DNA from: Eudorina sp. 2006-703-Eu-15
Lineage: Eukaryota; Chlorophyta; Chlorophyceae; Chlamydomonadales; Volvocaceae
Length of the DNA: 64,000 nt
Assembly: GCA_003117195.1 (NCBI GenBank)
Contig: BDSI01000073.1
Location: 1 to 64,000 of the forward strand
Reading direction: 5' to 3'
The position numbers and the translations under genes were made by a program. Positions 19,792 to 31,681 of this stretch are shown here, piece by piece; the stretch's first letter is position 1, and the number at the start of each line of letters is the position of its first letter. The notes beneath the pieces were generated by a model. It was not told where the DNA came from. It did no database searches and worked only from the letters and a program-made list of their open reading frames with translations.

Positions 19792-21156
19792 ATGGCCATG
19801 TCATCGTCCGTGGTTCTGCGCTCTATGGATCAGCAGGCGCTGCGCCCTTCTGCTGTCGTCAGGCGCTTCCATATCGTGTCCGCAATGGGACAGCAGCTCC
19901 CGCATGTGAACGCGCAGCAATTGCCTGCGGAGCAGCGATTGCCATTCCCAACACGATCAGTCGGAAGCACGGAACGCCAACAAGTCACGCATGGCAGCTC
20001 CGGCGCGCGGACCGCTTTGGTTCTCAGCTCGACAACATCGGCAGCTGCCGCGGCTACCGAAGCCTCGCTCCCCACCGCTTTCGCGCGCGCCCTCGTCGGC
20101 GCAACGCTTGCCCTCAGCACCATTTACGCGCTGCTCTCCTCGCCCGCAGCCGGCATCGCCGGCTCCGCCTTCCTGCCCGGCGCATCGCCAGCCGCCAAGC
20201 CGGGATCCTCCGACTCGGACGCGCTGCCGGGCACCGCAGCTTCCGCCAGCTCGACGACCTCCATCGACACCCTGTCCATCTCCACGCTGCCCATCCTGCG
20301 CACCCCGGACCAGTTCGACGCCTTCGTCATCGCGTCGAACCGCGCCGGCTACCTCGCCATCGTGCTCTTCCACGCGCCGTGGTGCAGCGCCAGCCAGCGA
20401 ATGGAGTCCGAGCTGCAGCGCCTGTCGCACCTCTTCACGGGCCGCCGCGTCGTCTTCGCGCGCGTCGACTGCTCCATCACGCAGGGCGTCAGGCCCGGGC
20501 AGCCGCTGGGGGCGCCTCCTAGCCCCGGCTTCCGGCTGTGGCAGCGCTGCGACCTGACGCAGCTGCACCGCATCCACAAGACCCCCACCATGAGGATGTA
20601 CTACAACAACGCCTGCATCGACGAGGTGGGTGGGCGGCAGCGGCGAGGGCCGCTAGGCTGCGCCTAGTTACGGGGCACCGCACCCCCTATCGTGGATGCT
20701 CCCAAATAGTGCCGGCGCGCGGCGGGCCGTAGCCTGCCGCCTTGTAAGGAAAGAGGCCCCGAATGTGACCGCAAGCACCGTAGCACCCCTCTGGAAAGCT
20801 CACTCGAGGCCGCGGCACAGCCTGCCGCGGCGCTCGGCTATCCGGGCAAGTTAGCCCAACTCGGTCCCTCAGGAGCCGGAGCAGGAAGCCGGCTGCGTGT
20901 CGTTGATCGCCCGCGGATCCCCTGTCGATGCGCACTGCGACGGTGACCCCGGCCGGACTTGCGACCACTGCCCCCATGCCATCCCCCATGCCATTCCCGG
21001 TGTCTTACGACACCCCCTTTCCCGGGCACCCTGGTCTACCTACCCTGTCGGCTCCCTGCTCCTCCCCCTTCCCCCCTCCTCCCTCAGATCATCGGCTGCC
21101 GGCCTGTGGATTTCCGTCAGGCGGCCTCGGACCTCACCTTCAAGTACAACCTGTGA
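19792..21156 (+). CDS. Thioredoxin-fold protein lacking the second active-site Cys
   Basis: Two exons, 19792-20625 and 21088-21156 (300 aa, phase 0). The first in-frame ATG gives MAMSSSVVLRS, followed by a Ser/Ala/Arg-rich leader. A hydrophobic stretch near residues 103-125 (LVGATLALSTIYALL) could be a membrane anchor or lumen-targeting signal. The thioredoxin core follows: LAIVLFHAPWCSAS at the active-site position, then VVFARVDCS, and the cis-Pro motif KTPTMRMYY. The usual WCxxC is WCSAS, so only one Cys remains and normal dithiol chemistry is unlikely; a monothiol, scaffold or chaperone role is inferred. The short last exon gives IIGCRPVDFRQAASDL. Plastid location is suggested by the leader only. 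Divergent from SRP54. Confidence 0.8.
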
Positions 21157-23308
21157 GCGCCGTTTCTTCCGGTGCGGTGCGCGAAGGAGGCTGGGCGCAG
21201 GCTGCTGGCCTAGAGTGCCGCCCTGGGGCCGATCGCGCGCCCTCCCCATGCCGATTGGACGTCTGAGGCTGCCCACCGCTACAGGCGGGGTGTCTGCCAG
21301 GGACCCCGCCCGTCCGCCACCCCTAGAGGGTTGGGCGCGGGCATCCATGGACGGCGACGGGATGTCGCCCGCGATCGCGGCGCTCTAACACAGGTCGACA
21401 GAGAGAGAGAGCGAGAAAAAGAGAAGGCGAGAGCGCGAAGAATGCAAGCAGAGCCAAGTGGTCCTCTTTTTGTGTTTGTTTGGGAGAGAAAAAAACATGC
21501 AGCTTGTGCGGAGGCGGGGCGGAGGACATCGCGCGCGCCCGAGCACGTACATGGCGGGCTGCGGCGCCATGGCGCAGCGCGGGGCGGATGTTCTCTTTGG
21601 GTTGTGAGCATGCATGTCCCTCTGGGGTGTCTTATTGCTCGGGCCCATATCGTTCCACATGGGCCCATGGCTGACGGGTTGGAAAAGGGAGGGTGACCAT
21701 CATGGGGAACTGACGGTTATTGGAATGCTACTGCTTGTGACTGATTGTGTTTTTTTACCTTGGGCACACGTATGGCCATAAAGCCCTCGGGGGTCCGGAC
21801 TGCACGTATGGCCATAAAGCCCCCGGTCTTCCCCCAGATGATGACACCCCGCCTACCCGGGAGGAGTAAGACACGATTTGGGGGGAACAGTCTTCATACA
21901 CACGGGGATCGCGCGTGGGAGGAAGCGGGCGGTCCGGGACGGCTGGGCGCTGCGGCGGGATTCGCCGATGAGGCCTTATATACACACACACGCCGTCCCG
22001 GACTCGCCCTCACACACCCTTCTTCCTCCCACCGGGATGCTCCCCTAGCTTCCCTCCAAATCGTGGCGCCGTGCCAAAAGCTTACCCGGGGGCTTCTGTG
22101 CGATACATGCGCCCGGCCTCGGTCCTAGGGGATGGATCCATCACACGTGTGGAGGTCGTTGCACGTCAGCGGGTAACACGGGGTAGGGGAAGGACCGCAC
22201 CATTCTCGAATCGCCACCGGGCTGCCCGTGTTCGGACATGTTCGGGAATGGGATGGGATGGGATGCGCATGCAAGGTCTTTCTTGCCGGCGGCATGCTGT
22301 GTGCGCGTCGGTTTGAGGAGGAGGAGTCCGCCTACCTAGCTTTCTATCTATCCATCGATCGATCCTTTCTTGCCTCGAGTTGATATTTCAGTTTTGGGCG
22401 CGTTGTGGCCGCGGTGGTTTTCCCAGGGTGCTGGCCGCGGCCTGGTGGTTTTTCCTCCGAAAGTCTTAACGGAGGTGGGGTTGCCGAGTTGTGGGGCGTA
22501 CGCATGGGTCTATGACAAAAGTACGGGTGCACGGACAAAGCGACGGTCCTTGAGACACAATCCTGGTGTGCCCGACCCTGGGGACCGCACGACAGTCTTA
22601 CGTGTGTGTGGTGCGGTGCGCTGCGCTGTCGGGCGCCGTCGGGCACATCTGCAGAGCGGGCGAGCCGCGCGTGTCGCGCGCGTTGCTAAGTCGCCACCTG
22701 CGCGGGAGTTTTGTAGGGTGACATAGGGCCTCGTCCAGGCTGAGCAAATCTTCTGTTGTATTTAGCACATGGGGCCAAGGTGAGTTTCGTGCACGTTGGT
22801 CGATGTTGAGGTTTGAGATGAAGAAGAAGCGCTTGGAGCCGGCCCCTGGAGTGGCGCGCGCCCCCCATCTTCCCTCATCTAATCGCTGCGGCGGTGAAGT
22901 GGGTGACCGCCGCAGGGCGCGGCGTCGGAGTTTGGCGGTCGGGCCATTTTGCGAGTGTGTGTGTGTGTGCCGCCGTAATTCGTTGTACAGGTTTCCGGAA
23001 TCTATTTGCGAGGGGACGACGAGCCGATTTTGGCCGGGTGTGGCCATCGCGCTGGGGGAGGGGCGCGTTTGCGTGTTTAGGTCGTTGGTTGTGGGTCCTG
23101 GAGGACACCCACGGCACAACCAACCTGTTTGCGCTTGCCTGTACGCAGGGCACCACACATCAACTCTTCCTGCCGTTGGGTGCGTGCTCGTGTGTACCGT
23201 ACTGCCGGTTTCGGAGGATACAAAGATGGATACAAAGATGCGAATCGTACCTCGACGCGTGCGGTGATGATGATGGCCGCCAAGCCGGGAGAATCGTTGG
23301 CGCGGCTG

Positions 23309-23520
23309 TCTCGGATTCGAGATCCAGGTTGCGTGGGACTGCCCCCTCGCTTGTGGATTTTGGGATCTACATGGTGAAGAAGAGGAGCTGGCGCGGGTTC
23401 TGATAAGGTCGGGCTGTTTTGGATTTGAAATCCAGGTTGCGTAGGACTGGCTGCTCGTTCATGGGGGTTTGAGATCCATGAAGATGAGCTTGCGCGGATC
23501 CTGATCAGGTCGGAATGCTG
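23309..23520 (+). repeat. Diverged ~110-bp tandem repeat
   Basis: Two copies share GATCCAGGTTGCGT near the start, GAAGAGGAGCTGGCGC/GAAGATGAGCTTGCGC in the middle and TGATAAGGTCGG/TGATCAGGTCGG at the end. Identity is moderate, so this is an old duplication or part of a larger decayed repeat. Confidence 0.7.
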
Positions 23521-24718
23521 GATGTGACCCGTGGGACGGACACCCTGTCCTGTGGGCGTTTTTGCGATAGACGATTTCGCGGATTTGATTGCGATTGCCA
23601 TCGCTAGCAGTGGCGCGGCGGAGCGGAGTGCGCCGTGATTGCGGTGCGGACCTCGGCTGGATCGGTGGCGGTGGGTCCTTCACGACGCCGACACCGCGGG
23701 CGCTGCAGCGCCGGAAGGTGGTCCCGGGTGGTCCCGGGGGTTCCTAGGCGCCTGTGGGTGTGTCCTGGGGGCTTCTGAGGGAGGGGCTTTGCAGTCGGGC
23801 TCAGCGCGAGACCAGGATGGTGCCCATTTGCGATGGGTGGGCCGCTGGGGAGAGGGGCGCCGGGCCGTGGGCCGCTTCTGGAGCGCTGTGCGGCCCCGCC
23901 GTGAGAACCAGCGGTGCAGGCTCCGGAACCAGGGGAACCAGGAAGGAGGTCAGGTCGATCTGCTTGGCTGCGCCGGGTGCTCCTTTCTGGCTGCGCTGGG
24001 GGACGCGCTCGGTCGAAGAACCATTGGACATGCATCGCTGTGCGTCGTCGCGGGGTTGCATGGCGGCATGCACGCGCGCATACGGGCGCCGTGAAGAGCT
24101 GTCAAACGCTGCTAAGGGGTTTTATTCTGCGCACATATTGAGCCTCCCCCGCTTGCTTGCTGCGAGTCCCGGGGTGCGAGGTCCGGAGAGTCCGCCGATG
24201 CTCTCCACCTGAGCCGGCCATCCGCGATCCACGATCTCTCTGATTGTGGTTCCCCCCTGTGGATTACATTTGGAGGCGTTGGGGGCCAGGCTTGCTTTTC
24301 CCGAATTGAGTTGCTCTAGGGTAAGGATGACGCCCCAGTGGGAGTCTGGGGTTGCAATTCCCCGCACCCCCGCCGCCTATATATTATTTTTTGACGTAGC
24401 AAAACCTGGCGAATGGTGTGGCGTAAGGAGACACATGTGCGTGTGTGTATGTGCGCTTTATCCAGTTGTCCTTGGTGCGGCTGGGTGCGCCTGACACCGT
24501 CTGTTGCTAGTTGCTTATCCACTGTCGTGTTGTGTACGGCGCCGTGACAAGTGCTTGGCGTTTGAATCGCGGTATCACTACTTGCAATTATTTTGTAACT
24601 TTGTTGAACTCGAAGCTGAGCGCGTTGCGCACCAACGGTTTGTACCGTTCAGACGGGAAGCCCATCAGGGTGGCTTCAACAGGGTGAACCAACCCTCACC
24701 AAGCACAATGGTCAGGTG

Positions 24719-24741
24719 GAGGGTTAGGGTTTAGGGTTTAT
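24719..24741 (+). repeat. Short interstitial TTTAGGG tract
   Basis: GGGTTAGGGTTTAGGGTTTA is about 2.5 units of the plant/green-algal telomere repeat, inside ordinary intergenic DNA. Confidence 0.7.
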
Positions 24742-26938
24742 CTTCAAACCAAAGGGTTCATCTTCGCAGGCGCTGTCATCCTCAACCTCTAGATCCGACC
24801 CTGCTCAGGGTAAAATCTCGCGAGCTTGGCCGTGGAAACTGGGAAGTGGGCATCTGTCAGAATCGTGCAGCAGAACCTTATGGTCTCACCCCTCCCAAAC
24901 TCATCAAACCCGCCATAACACAGGTGGTGCACACACACCGTCCGGCTGTCCAGTGGCCGTCAGGCAGACAGATGCTGCTGGGTAACGCCTGTGGGCGCCA
25001 AAATAAAACATACCGTCGAAGTTCAGTGTCGTACCCCGCATCTTCACTGGCAGCCAGGGGGAGCAGCCGGTGCGAGAAGCAGGGTGAAGAAACAAGGCAC
25101 CAGACATTACGCGCGTGGCCACCTCAGCGTGTTTTTGTCTGGCAGGTGTAATGGCATGATCGCTGGCATGCACTATCATGTTCGATGCCGTGTTTGGTTC
25201 CCGGCGGCAACGCTGATGGTTGATGGTCCAGGCGAGTCTGATCCGTATCCGTAGCGCGTGCGATGAGGTGCATCCAATAGCACCTCATCGCACAAGCTCC
25301 CATCACTGGGGCCCGTGTCTGAGTAGCCTGAGCCCGCAGGACCCGCAGCGGCCGGCAAACGCGACGACATCGGCCAGGCAAGAGCCTGCCGGAAAGCGCC
25401 ATCCGACGCAGCTCTAATGCTCTATCTGCCGCTGGTAATGAATGAACGAGGTGGGCTGGGGCAGTTCTTTGGCGTAGGGTAAAATTCCGCGCGCATTTTA
25501 TCCATTTCATGGCACACACTCCTGCCTTGCTTGCCGCCCACAAACAAACTGTGCGTGGGACGTGGGCGTGGTTTCCAAGCACCCTGGAAAACCGACGCAA
25601 TCAACAAGCTTGTACGCCCCTGGCCAAGCGTACAAGCGACGAACAATAGAAGACTACATTATCATATAATTTTGGTTTGAAGCATGTCACGTGAACCGTA
25701 GCACTCTGGGATGCAAAGCCTTCAAAGACGGTTTGGGCCCGACAGTCAGCGCAGACACGAGATCACATGCTTGCATACATTTACGATTTCCTTTAAACTT
25801 TTTTATAACAGAGTCATGACATAACAGCCATACATAATCGGCATTCCACAAGTCATCCGCATGCCTTGGCCGCCGTGGCATACATATGGCAGGACGAATT
25901 TCTTGGCTAAGGTAAGACCTCCGCAAGATCAGTATGTGTAAAAGATATAATAACTCTTATCGACTAAGGTGCGCGAGCGTAAGAAGACTTGTTTATTGAA
26001 CCTGAGACACCGGCGGGCGCGTCACGAACGGTCACGACACTTTCGTCCGACCAGGTCCGACCCTGTCCGACTGCGGGGCCCGATCAGTGGAAAGCAGGAT
26101 TATCTTTGCTCAAGCAACTGAAAACGTTGATGCGTTTTATAAAGTCTTGTCCTGTCACGTAAGCGGATATCAACGTGATCGCTGCGTGCATTCGGCGCTA
26201 GTACATCTCACCATCAAGCTAGGACCTACTCCTACTAACCTTTGCTGAGTGCGAGTGTAATGTCAAGAGTGATGATATCATTTATATAACATGTTTTCAT
26301 GAATGGAGCATCCGGCACTTCATCCTGCAAGAAGGCCCAGCTGCCCACAACGAGGTAGGTTGCATATACTTGACAGACGTCCTCGCTTCAACACAGCCTA
26401 AGGAGGCAGGCCGCGAGAACGAACCGCTGTGCTCCAAAACTGCGCGTCGCAGCTGCGGCGGCAGCAGCGACAGCAGGCGTATCGCGGGTCGAAATGTACC
26501 TCATGATTCATTCCACGGCAGCAGTCATTGCTGCAGTCTGATTCCGTAATCAAAGGCCGAAGCCCGAAGGCTTGTCTGGTTTGCGCGACTCGGAAGGCGG
26601 TACGACAGATGGCGGGAGCACCTACAGACCGCCGGAAGCACGTGCAGCGCCCCGGGCCCCGCCCTCAGACCTTCGCAGAGGGCCCCTGGGGGCGGTGCCG
26701 CTTTGGTCCTCGGAAGAAACGCAGCACCTGCTGGCGCCTTTTTAGCAGGTGGCCTCTCCCCCGCGGGAGCTGCACTGCTGATTAAGGAGAGTGCACTGGT
26801 CGGGTGTCAGCGGAAGGAGGGCTTGCCGTCCTGACACGCCTGTTAGCGAGCAGCTGTTGATTGCCGGGAACCGGCGTCCGCCGAAGCCGCCGTCGCTGCC
26901 ATCGCAGCAATCACAGCAGTAGCAGCAGCAGTAGTAGT

Positions 26939-26940
<2 letters not shown>

Positions 26941-27021
<81 letters not shown>
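26941..27021 (+). repeat. (CAG)27 trinucleotide array
   Basis: Twenty-seven perfect CAG units, flanked by interrupted CAG/TAG units on the left. It reads poly-Ser or poly-Gln on + and poly-Ala on -, but neither strand shows a convincing gene around it. Confidence 0.97.
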
Positions 27022-27023
<2 letters not shown>

Positions 27024-27968
27024 GCATCAGCAGCTGCATCAGCCGATGCACCCGGTGCAGCAGCCGATGGCGCGCTTATGGCGCCGAAGCAGTAGTCACG
27101 CCGGTGAGTGGGCGTGCTAGTGCGCGTCTGCGCGACGCGACCTCGAGGTATCGTAACTAGGCAGAGGACCGCCTTCGAGGACGTATTGCTGCATCGCCTC
27201 CCGCGGTGCCCCATCTTTACTCTAACCGGAAGATGGTACAGCCGGCGAGGTGGCTCGCGTGTTGTCAGAGACAGGGATAGTTGGGGCTGCTGGTTTGGAT
27301 CGGGGATTGTTGCTTCGGTCCCCCAGGCCGCGGTGTACCTAGGCATACCTGGGGGTGATGGAGGGGTTGGGCCAGAGTGCGTTTAGTGTGCGCGCAGGGT
27401 CGACGTTCTGTTTAACGCTAATCGGAGGGAGTGGGTATTGCGGACGTCACAGCACTATGGTAGTTAGCACGGATGGTTGGTTGCGGCGCGGTCCCTAGGA
27501 GAACCAAGACACTCGACCCATGAGCCGCTTGGCTCGTCTGGACCGTACAAGCTAGAAGCTTGTAACACAAAACGTCAAAAACGACACTCGAATGGGCAGA
27601 ATGTCATTTGACATTCCGGTATTTTTTCCTCATGTTGCTGGAATGCGCTTTTGTTATGCAGGCTGCACACCAGCTCTACTGCCGTACGCTTGGACCTCAC
27701 CATTAGTTGCAGCAGGCGTCCATTGGTATAATTCTTTCCAAGTTGCAGATATTAGTGACATCAGACCGAAAACATTTCTGCTATTATGTGTAAAACTTGT
27801 GACGCAGAGTCACTCTTCTTTGTTGCCACACGGGTTAATTAATAGTCGAGGGTAAATTTGTGTCAAAAGTGATTGATTCATCACAATTTCCTTGAAAGAT
27901 ATGGACGTTGCTGTGTAGTTAATGTGGACGGTGATCGCTGTGCGCTATTGCCCGCCACAGTTAGAAGC

Positions 27969-30900
27969 ATGCAGAATGAGATAGAGCCTGGAGAGTCTGT
28001 TGCCATCATTCCAGAAGCAGTAAGGTCGCCGTTATGGGATCAGGAATGGTTCTGGACCAGCGTTGGGCGCTGTTTGACAGACCACGACTGTGCGTGCTAT
28101 CTTCGGCGGGTCAACAAAGCCGCAGCGGCAGCTTTCTGGGACAGCAGGATCCACCTCTCGCGGCCTTGTCCGCTCGAAACCTTCCGACGTCGGTGGGGGG
28201 TCCCCGGCGCGACCAGGTCCCTTAACCTCAAACAGCGGCGTCAGCTCATCGCCTTGACCGCCGCCAGCGGGGTCATGGAGAACCTGAAGGTGGCCTTCTT
28301 AGCTGCGGGATGCGCGGTCGTCGAGCAGATGATGGAGCTGCCAGCAGCGGCGGGTCAGCTGCCCGCGTGCGAGTGGCTGAGGCAGCACGACTGCCCCTGG
28401 GGCGACTCGCTGTCGCACGCCGCAGGCGGCGGCCACACCGCCCTTGCTGAATGGATGCTCGCCAACGACTGTCCCTGGAGCCCCAAGGCCGTGTACGCCG
28501 CCGCACGGGGCGGCCACGTGGAGCTCATGGCCCGGCTGGAGCAGCACGGCAACCTCATCGGCCAGCGCAACGATGTGCGCGTCCCCGACCTCATCATCGC
28601 GGCCGCAGCGGGGTTCGAACTGGGGACCTTGCAACAGCTCTTCGGCAAGTGGCTCGAGCGCGGCAGCTGGCGCGAGCGGCTGCGGCCCGGCAGGGCGTCC
28701 TCGCGCCTCACCGAGGACCAGGCGGCGGAGGCCGTCTCGGCGGCCGCCTTCAGCCACGCGCGCGACTGGCAGGCCAAGGTGGCCTGGCTCAAGGCGCAGG
28801 GCTGCACCCAATGGGCCGGGCCCACGGCCGAGGCCGTCAAGCGCCGCGACGCCTGGGAGCGCGTGGTCTGGATGGGGGCCCAGGGCTACAGCCTGCACGG
28901 CACCCACACCGCGCCGAGGACGGCGACCTTCCTGGAGGATTTCTGCCGCAGCGCGGGCGCCCGGGGCGATCCCCCGCGCGTCTCGGACGTCCTGTGCGCC
29001 ATCTCCGGCCACCCCTCGGCTTCGGAGCTCATCCGGGTCGCGGCCGAGGCCGCAGCGGCGGCGGGCCACCTGGAGTTCCTCCGGGCGCTGGTCGGCAGCA
29101 GGCCCGCGAGCCTGGGCGAGGACCTGGCCCGGAGCGTGGTGCTGCACGCGGCCCGCGGGGGGCATCAGCACGTGGTGCTCTGGCTGGAGAGCTGGTTTCG
29201 GAGCCTGCAGCTGGGCGAGGACCCGGCGCTGGGGGACGCGGTCTGGGAGTCCGGGAACGTGCGGCTGCTGTCCTGGGTGCGCGGCAAGGTTGTGAAGCTG
29301 GAGCCGCAGGCACGCGGCTTGGAGGCCGCCATCCTGGGCGGCTGCGAGGAGGCGCTGACCTGGTGTGAGAACTTGGCCTCCAGCCGGATGAATGCCGAGG
29401 TGGGTCGGGGTGCGCGGGTCTTGATTGAGACACCAGGGCGAGGGTGCGGGGTGCCGGCCAGGGTGGTCATGGGGCAGAAGTGCGTGACATCTCGAGGTGT
29501 GTGCTCGTGGGCAGGCAGGGCAGGAGTGCGTGGCATGCAAGGTGTGTGTTTGTGTGTTCAGCGGGAAAACCCGCGCGGCCCTGTGCTTGTGTATGTATTT
29601 GTGTGTTTACGCGATGGTCGACGCACACGCGCACCGACGCCGTCTAGGCGGGCTTTGGGTGATCCCCAGGGGACCCTTCCAGTGCCGGTATGGGGACGGA
29701 CGGCACCCCGACAGTGCAAGAAGCACCGGCAGGTGCACCCGCAGTCCACCTCACCGCAGGGCCGCAGGTCGTGAACGTGGTCCCGCCTCCGGCCGTTGTA
29801 CAGGTCGGGACCGCCTGCCTGACTGCCTGCCTGACTGCCGCTCGCACAACTCACTCTTTTTACCCGAGTAGCAGCGACAGGCACCCCGCACCCCCACGTC
29901 GTCCTCCTGTGCCCGACCCCCCCCCCCACACACACACCCGCCTTGACCCACATCCCGTACCGGTTGTGGTACGCCCGCTGTGCCCGAACCCACCCCTGAC
30001 CCACATTCTGTGCCGGTGGTGCGCGACAGGACGCCCGCACTCTGTACTACATCGCCGCGCGCAACGGCGACCTTGTCGCGCTGCGGTGGCTGCACGCCCG
30101 CCTCCGCGGGAAGGGCCTCGACGCCGAGTTCCTCGCCCGGTACAACTTCACCGCGATCCCGCGCGCCGCGCTGCAGTGGCTCAGGGACGCCACCTGCGGC
30201 GGCGGCGCCGGGGCCGCGGCCGTGGACGTCGCCATGTGGGAGGCCGCGGGCGTGGAGAGCTGGCTGGGGAACAACCGCGTCAGCATCAACAGCCGCAGCA
30301 CCGGCGCGACGCGCAGCAGCCTGAACCTGAGCTTCCTGACCAACCTGGGGTCCGCGTTCAGGCGGCTCAGCGGCACGCGCGAGTCCAGCGAACGGTCCTC
30401 GACTCGGTCCTCGGGGTGGGTGCGGGGTCGGAGGTTTTGGGCTGTATTCGGTTGGTTGGTTTGGTTGGTTAGGTTGGTTGGTTAGGAGGTCTTCTTCTAG
30501 CTCTGTCGCTCTGTGCATGTGTATTCGGTTGGATCATAGTCGATTGGATCACAGCAGGGGTGTGTGTGGCGTGGCGCTACGCTGTCCTCCGCGTGCGTTG
30601 CGTGGGCGGTGTTTGGGTGCATTCGGTTGCCGTACCGCTGGGGTGTCGTCGCGCACCGCAGAGAGCTGTGTGTTAGCAAGGAGAAAAGCTGAGCCGCGAA
30701 TAAGCAGAACCGTGTCCAGCAAGAGAGCTGTGTGTGTGTGTGTGTGTGTGTTAAAGAAAACTGAGCCGCACACATCTGTGTGTGTGTGTGTGTGTTTGCG
30801 TGTGCGCGTTTCCTCATTGCGTCTCACGTTGCGCGGTCCCTCCCCCTCAGGGCCTGCTGATCCCCCTCTGAATGGCATCCCCCCTGCTGACCCGCTGTCC

Positions 30901-31112
30901 TCCTCCCCTCCCAGGTCATCCGCCACTGGACGGTGACCCGGCGGCGGAAGGTGGCGGGCTCTCTCTGCACTACACGGCAGTCGACACGAGCAGTTGTGCG
31001 CCACGGGGTCCCCGCGGAGGCTACGGGACGGATTCTTATAGGGCAGCAGAGGGGCGCGCTGCCAACGTCGTCTTCTCCTCTCTCCGAGGTTGCGGCGTCT
31101 TCTCTAAGGTAA
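27969..31112 (+). CDS. Ankyrin-repeat protein of the expanded green-algal family
   Basis: Exons 27969-29399, 30030-30419 and 30915-31112 (672 aa in this model). The start is the first in-frame ATG; the frame also extends 96 bases upstream without one. An N-terminal module (residues about 20-75) contains DHDCACYLRRVNKAAAAAFW and resembles the F-box-like start seen in this family. Degenerate ankyrin units follow: ACEWLRQHDCPWGDSLSHAA, HTALAEWMLANDCPWS, HVELMARLEQHG and several more to about residue 620 (YYIAARNGDLVALRWLHAR in exon 2). Such proteins mediate protein-protein contacts; no partner is indicated. The exon 2 donor is ambiguous: 30419 keeps phase 0 to exon 3, 30415 would not, and reading through gives a stop at 30485. 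The final exon is basic (HWTVTRRRKV). Confidence 0.75.
30668..30722 (+). mobile_element. ~55-bp fragment of the intronic repeat
   Basis: In the second ankyrin intron, TTAGCAAGGAGAAAAGCTGA onward matches one end of the ~210-bp element at 52399-52453 with a few substitutions. GT arrays follow, as beside the full copies. Confidence 0.75.
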
Positions 31113-31157
31113 CGTCGTCTTCTCCTCTCTCCGAGGTTGCGGCGTCTTCTCTAAGGT
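31064..31157 (+). repeat. 47-bp perfect tandem duplication over the ankyrin stop
   Basis: Two consecutive identical copies of a unit beginning AACGTCGTCTTCTCCTCTCT. The ankyrin stop codon at 31110-31112 is created at the junction of the copies. Confidence 0.93.
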
Positions 31158-31642
31158 GCGGAATCACTGCAGCCAGCGGACCCCGGTATCATTCCCCCCT
31201 AGAGTCCGCGCAGCCTGGAAGGGGGCGGATGTCGGATGTCGGATGGCAGCGTCCAGATGAATGGATGCATGTAACGAACAGATCACAGCAGCAGCGGTAA
31301 CAGCAACAGCAGCGGCGACAGCAGCAGTAGCCGTAGCAGTAGCAGTAACAGCGCGGTATTGATAAGTGAAGAGGGACTTCTCAAGTGGCGGGGGCATGGC
31401 CGAGTGATTGATACGTCAGGAGCTGGTTCCGTGGAGAGTGGCGGAGCGAATAACATGAGGTCGCGCGACAACGCCGTTTGCGGAGTGTTGGAGTGAAGCT
31501 GTCGGCGGGGTTGGCAGCGGAGGGCGCCAAGTCAGTCGGACAGCAGCTGCGTGTGTGTGGCGGCCGGTGCGCGTTTAGAAGTAAGGTAACCCCCACCCGT
31601 GTGGGACTGTGGGTGGTAAAAATGATGGGTTCTACCAGTGAA

Positions 31643-31681
31643 TATTATTATTAAGGATTTTACAGCGGACCCCGCGGGTCA
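31643..31681 (+). repeat. GGACCCCGCGG-family repeat, copy A
   Basis: TATTATTAAGGATTTTACAG followed by CGGACCCCGCGGGTCA. Orientation opposite to the copies at 34806 and 36549. Confidence 0.85.

Larger units (their letters stand above)
21157..27968. other. 6.8-kb gene-poor, repeat-rich block
   Basis: No open frame here has recognisable domains. Contents: duplicated 23-bp segments at 21768-21832, a diverged ~110-bp repeat (23309-23520), a telomere-like tract (24719-24741), AT-richer DNA at 25640-26340 and 27540-27960, and the (CAG)27 tract. An 87-codon frame at 27592-27855 has balanced composition but no other support. Confidence 0.55.

Noticed and set aside
26843..27346. Minus frame with long poly-Ala and + frame with poly-Ser
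   Set aside because: Both are read from the (CAG)27 array; the flanking residues show no recognisable domain.
31390..31440. Second tRNA Ser/Leu-like string GGCATGGCCGAGTGATTGA
   Set aside because: The downstream GGTTCCGTGGA is not an acceptable B box and no cloverleaf can be drawn.
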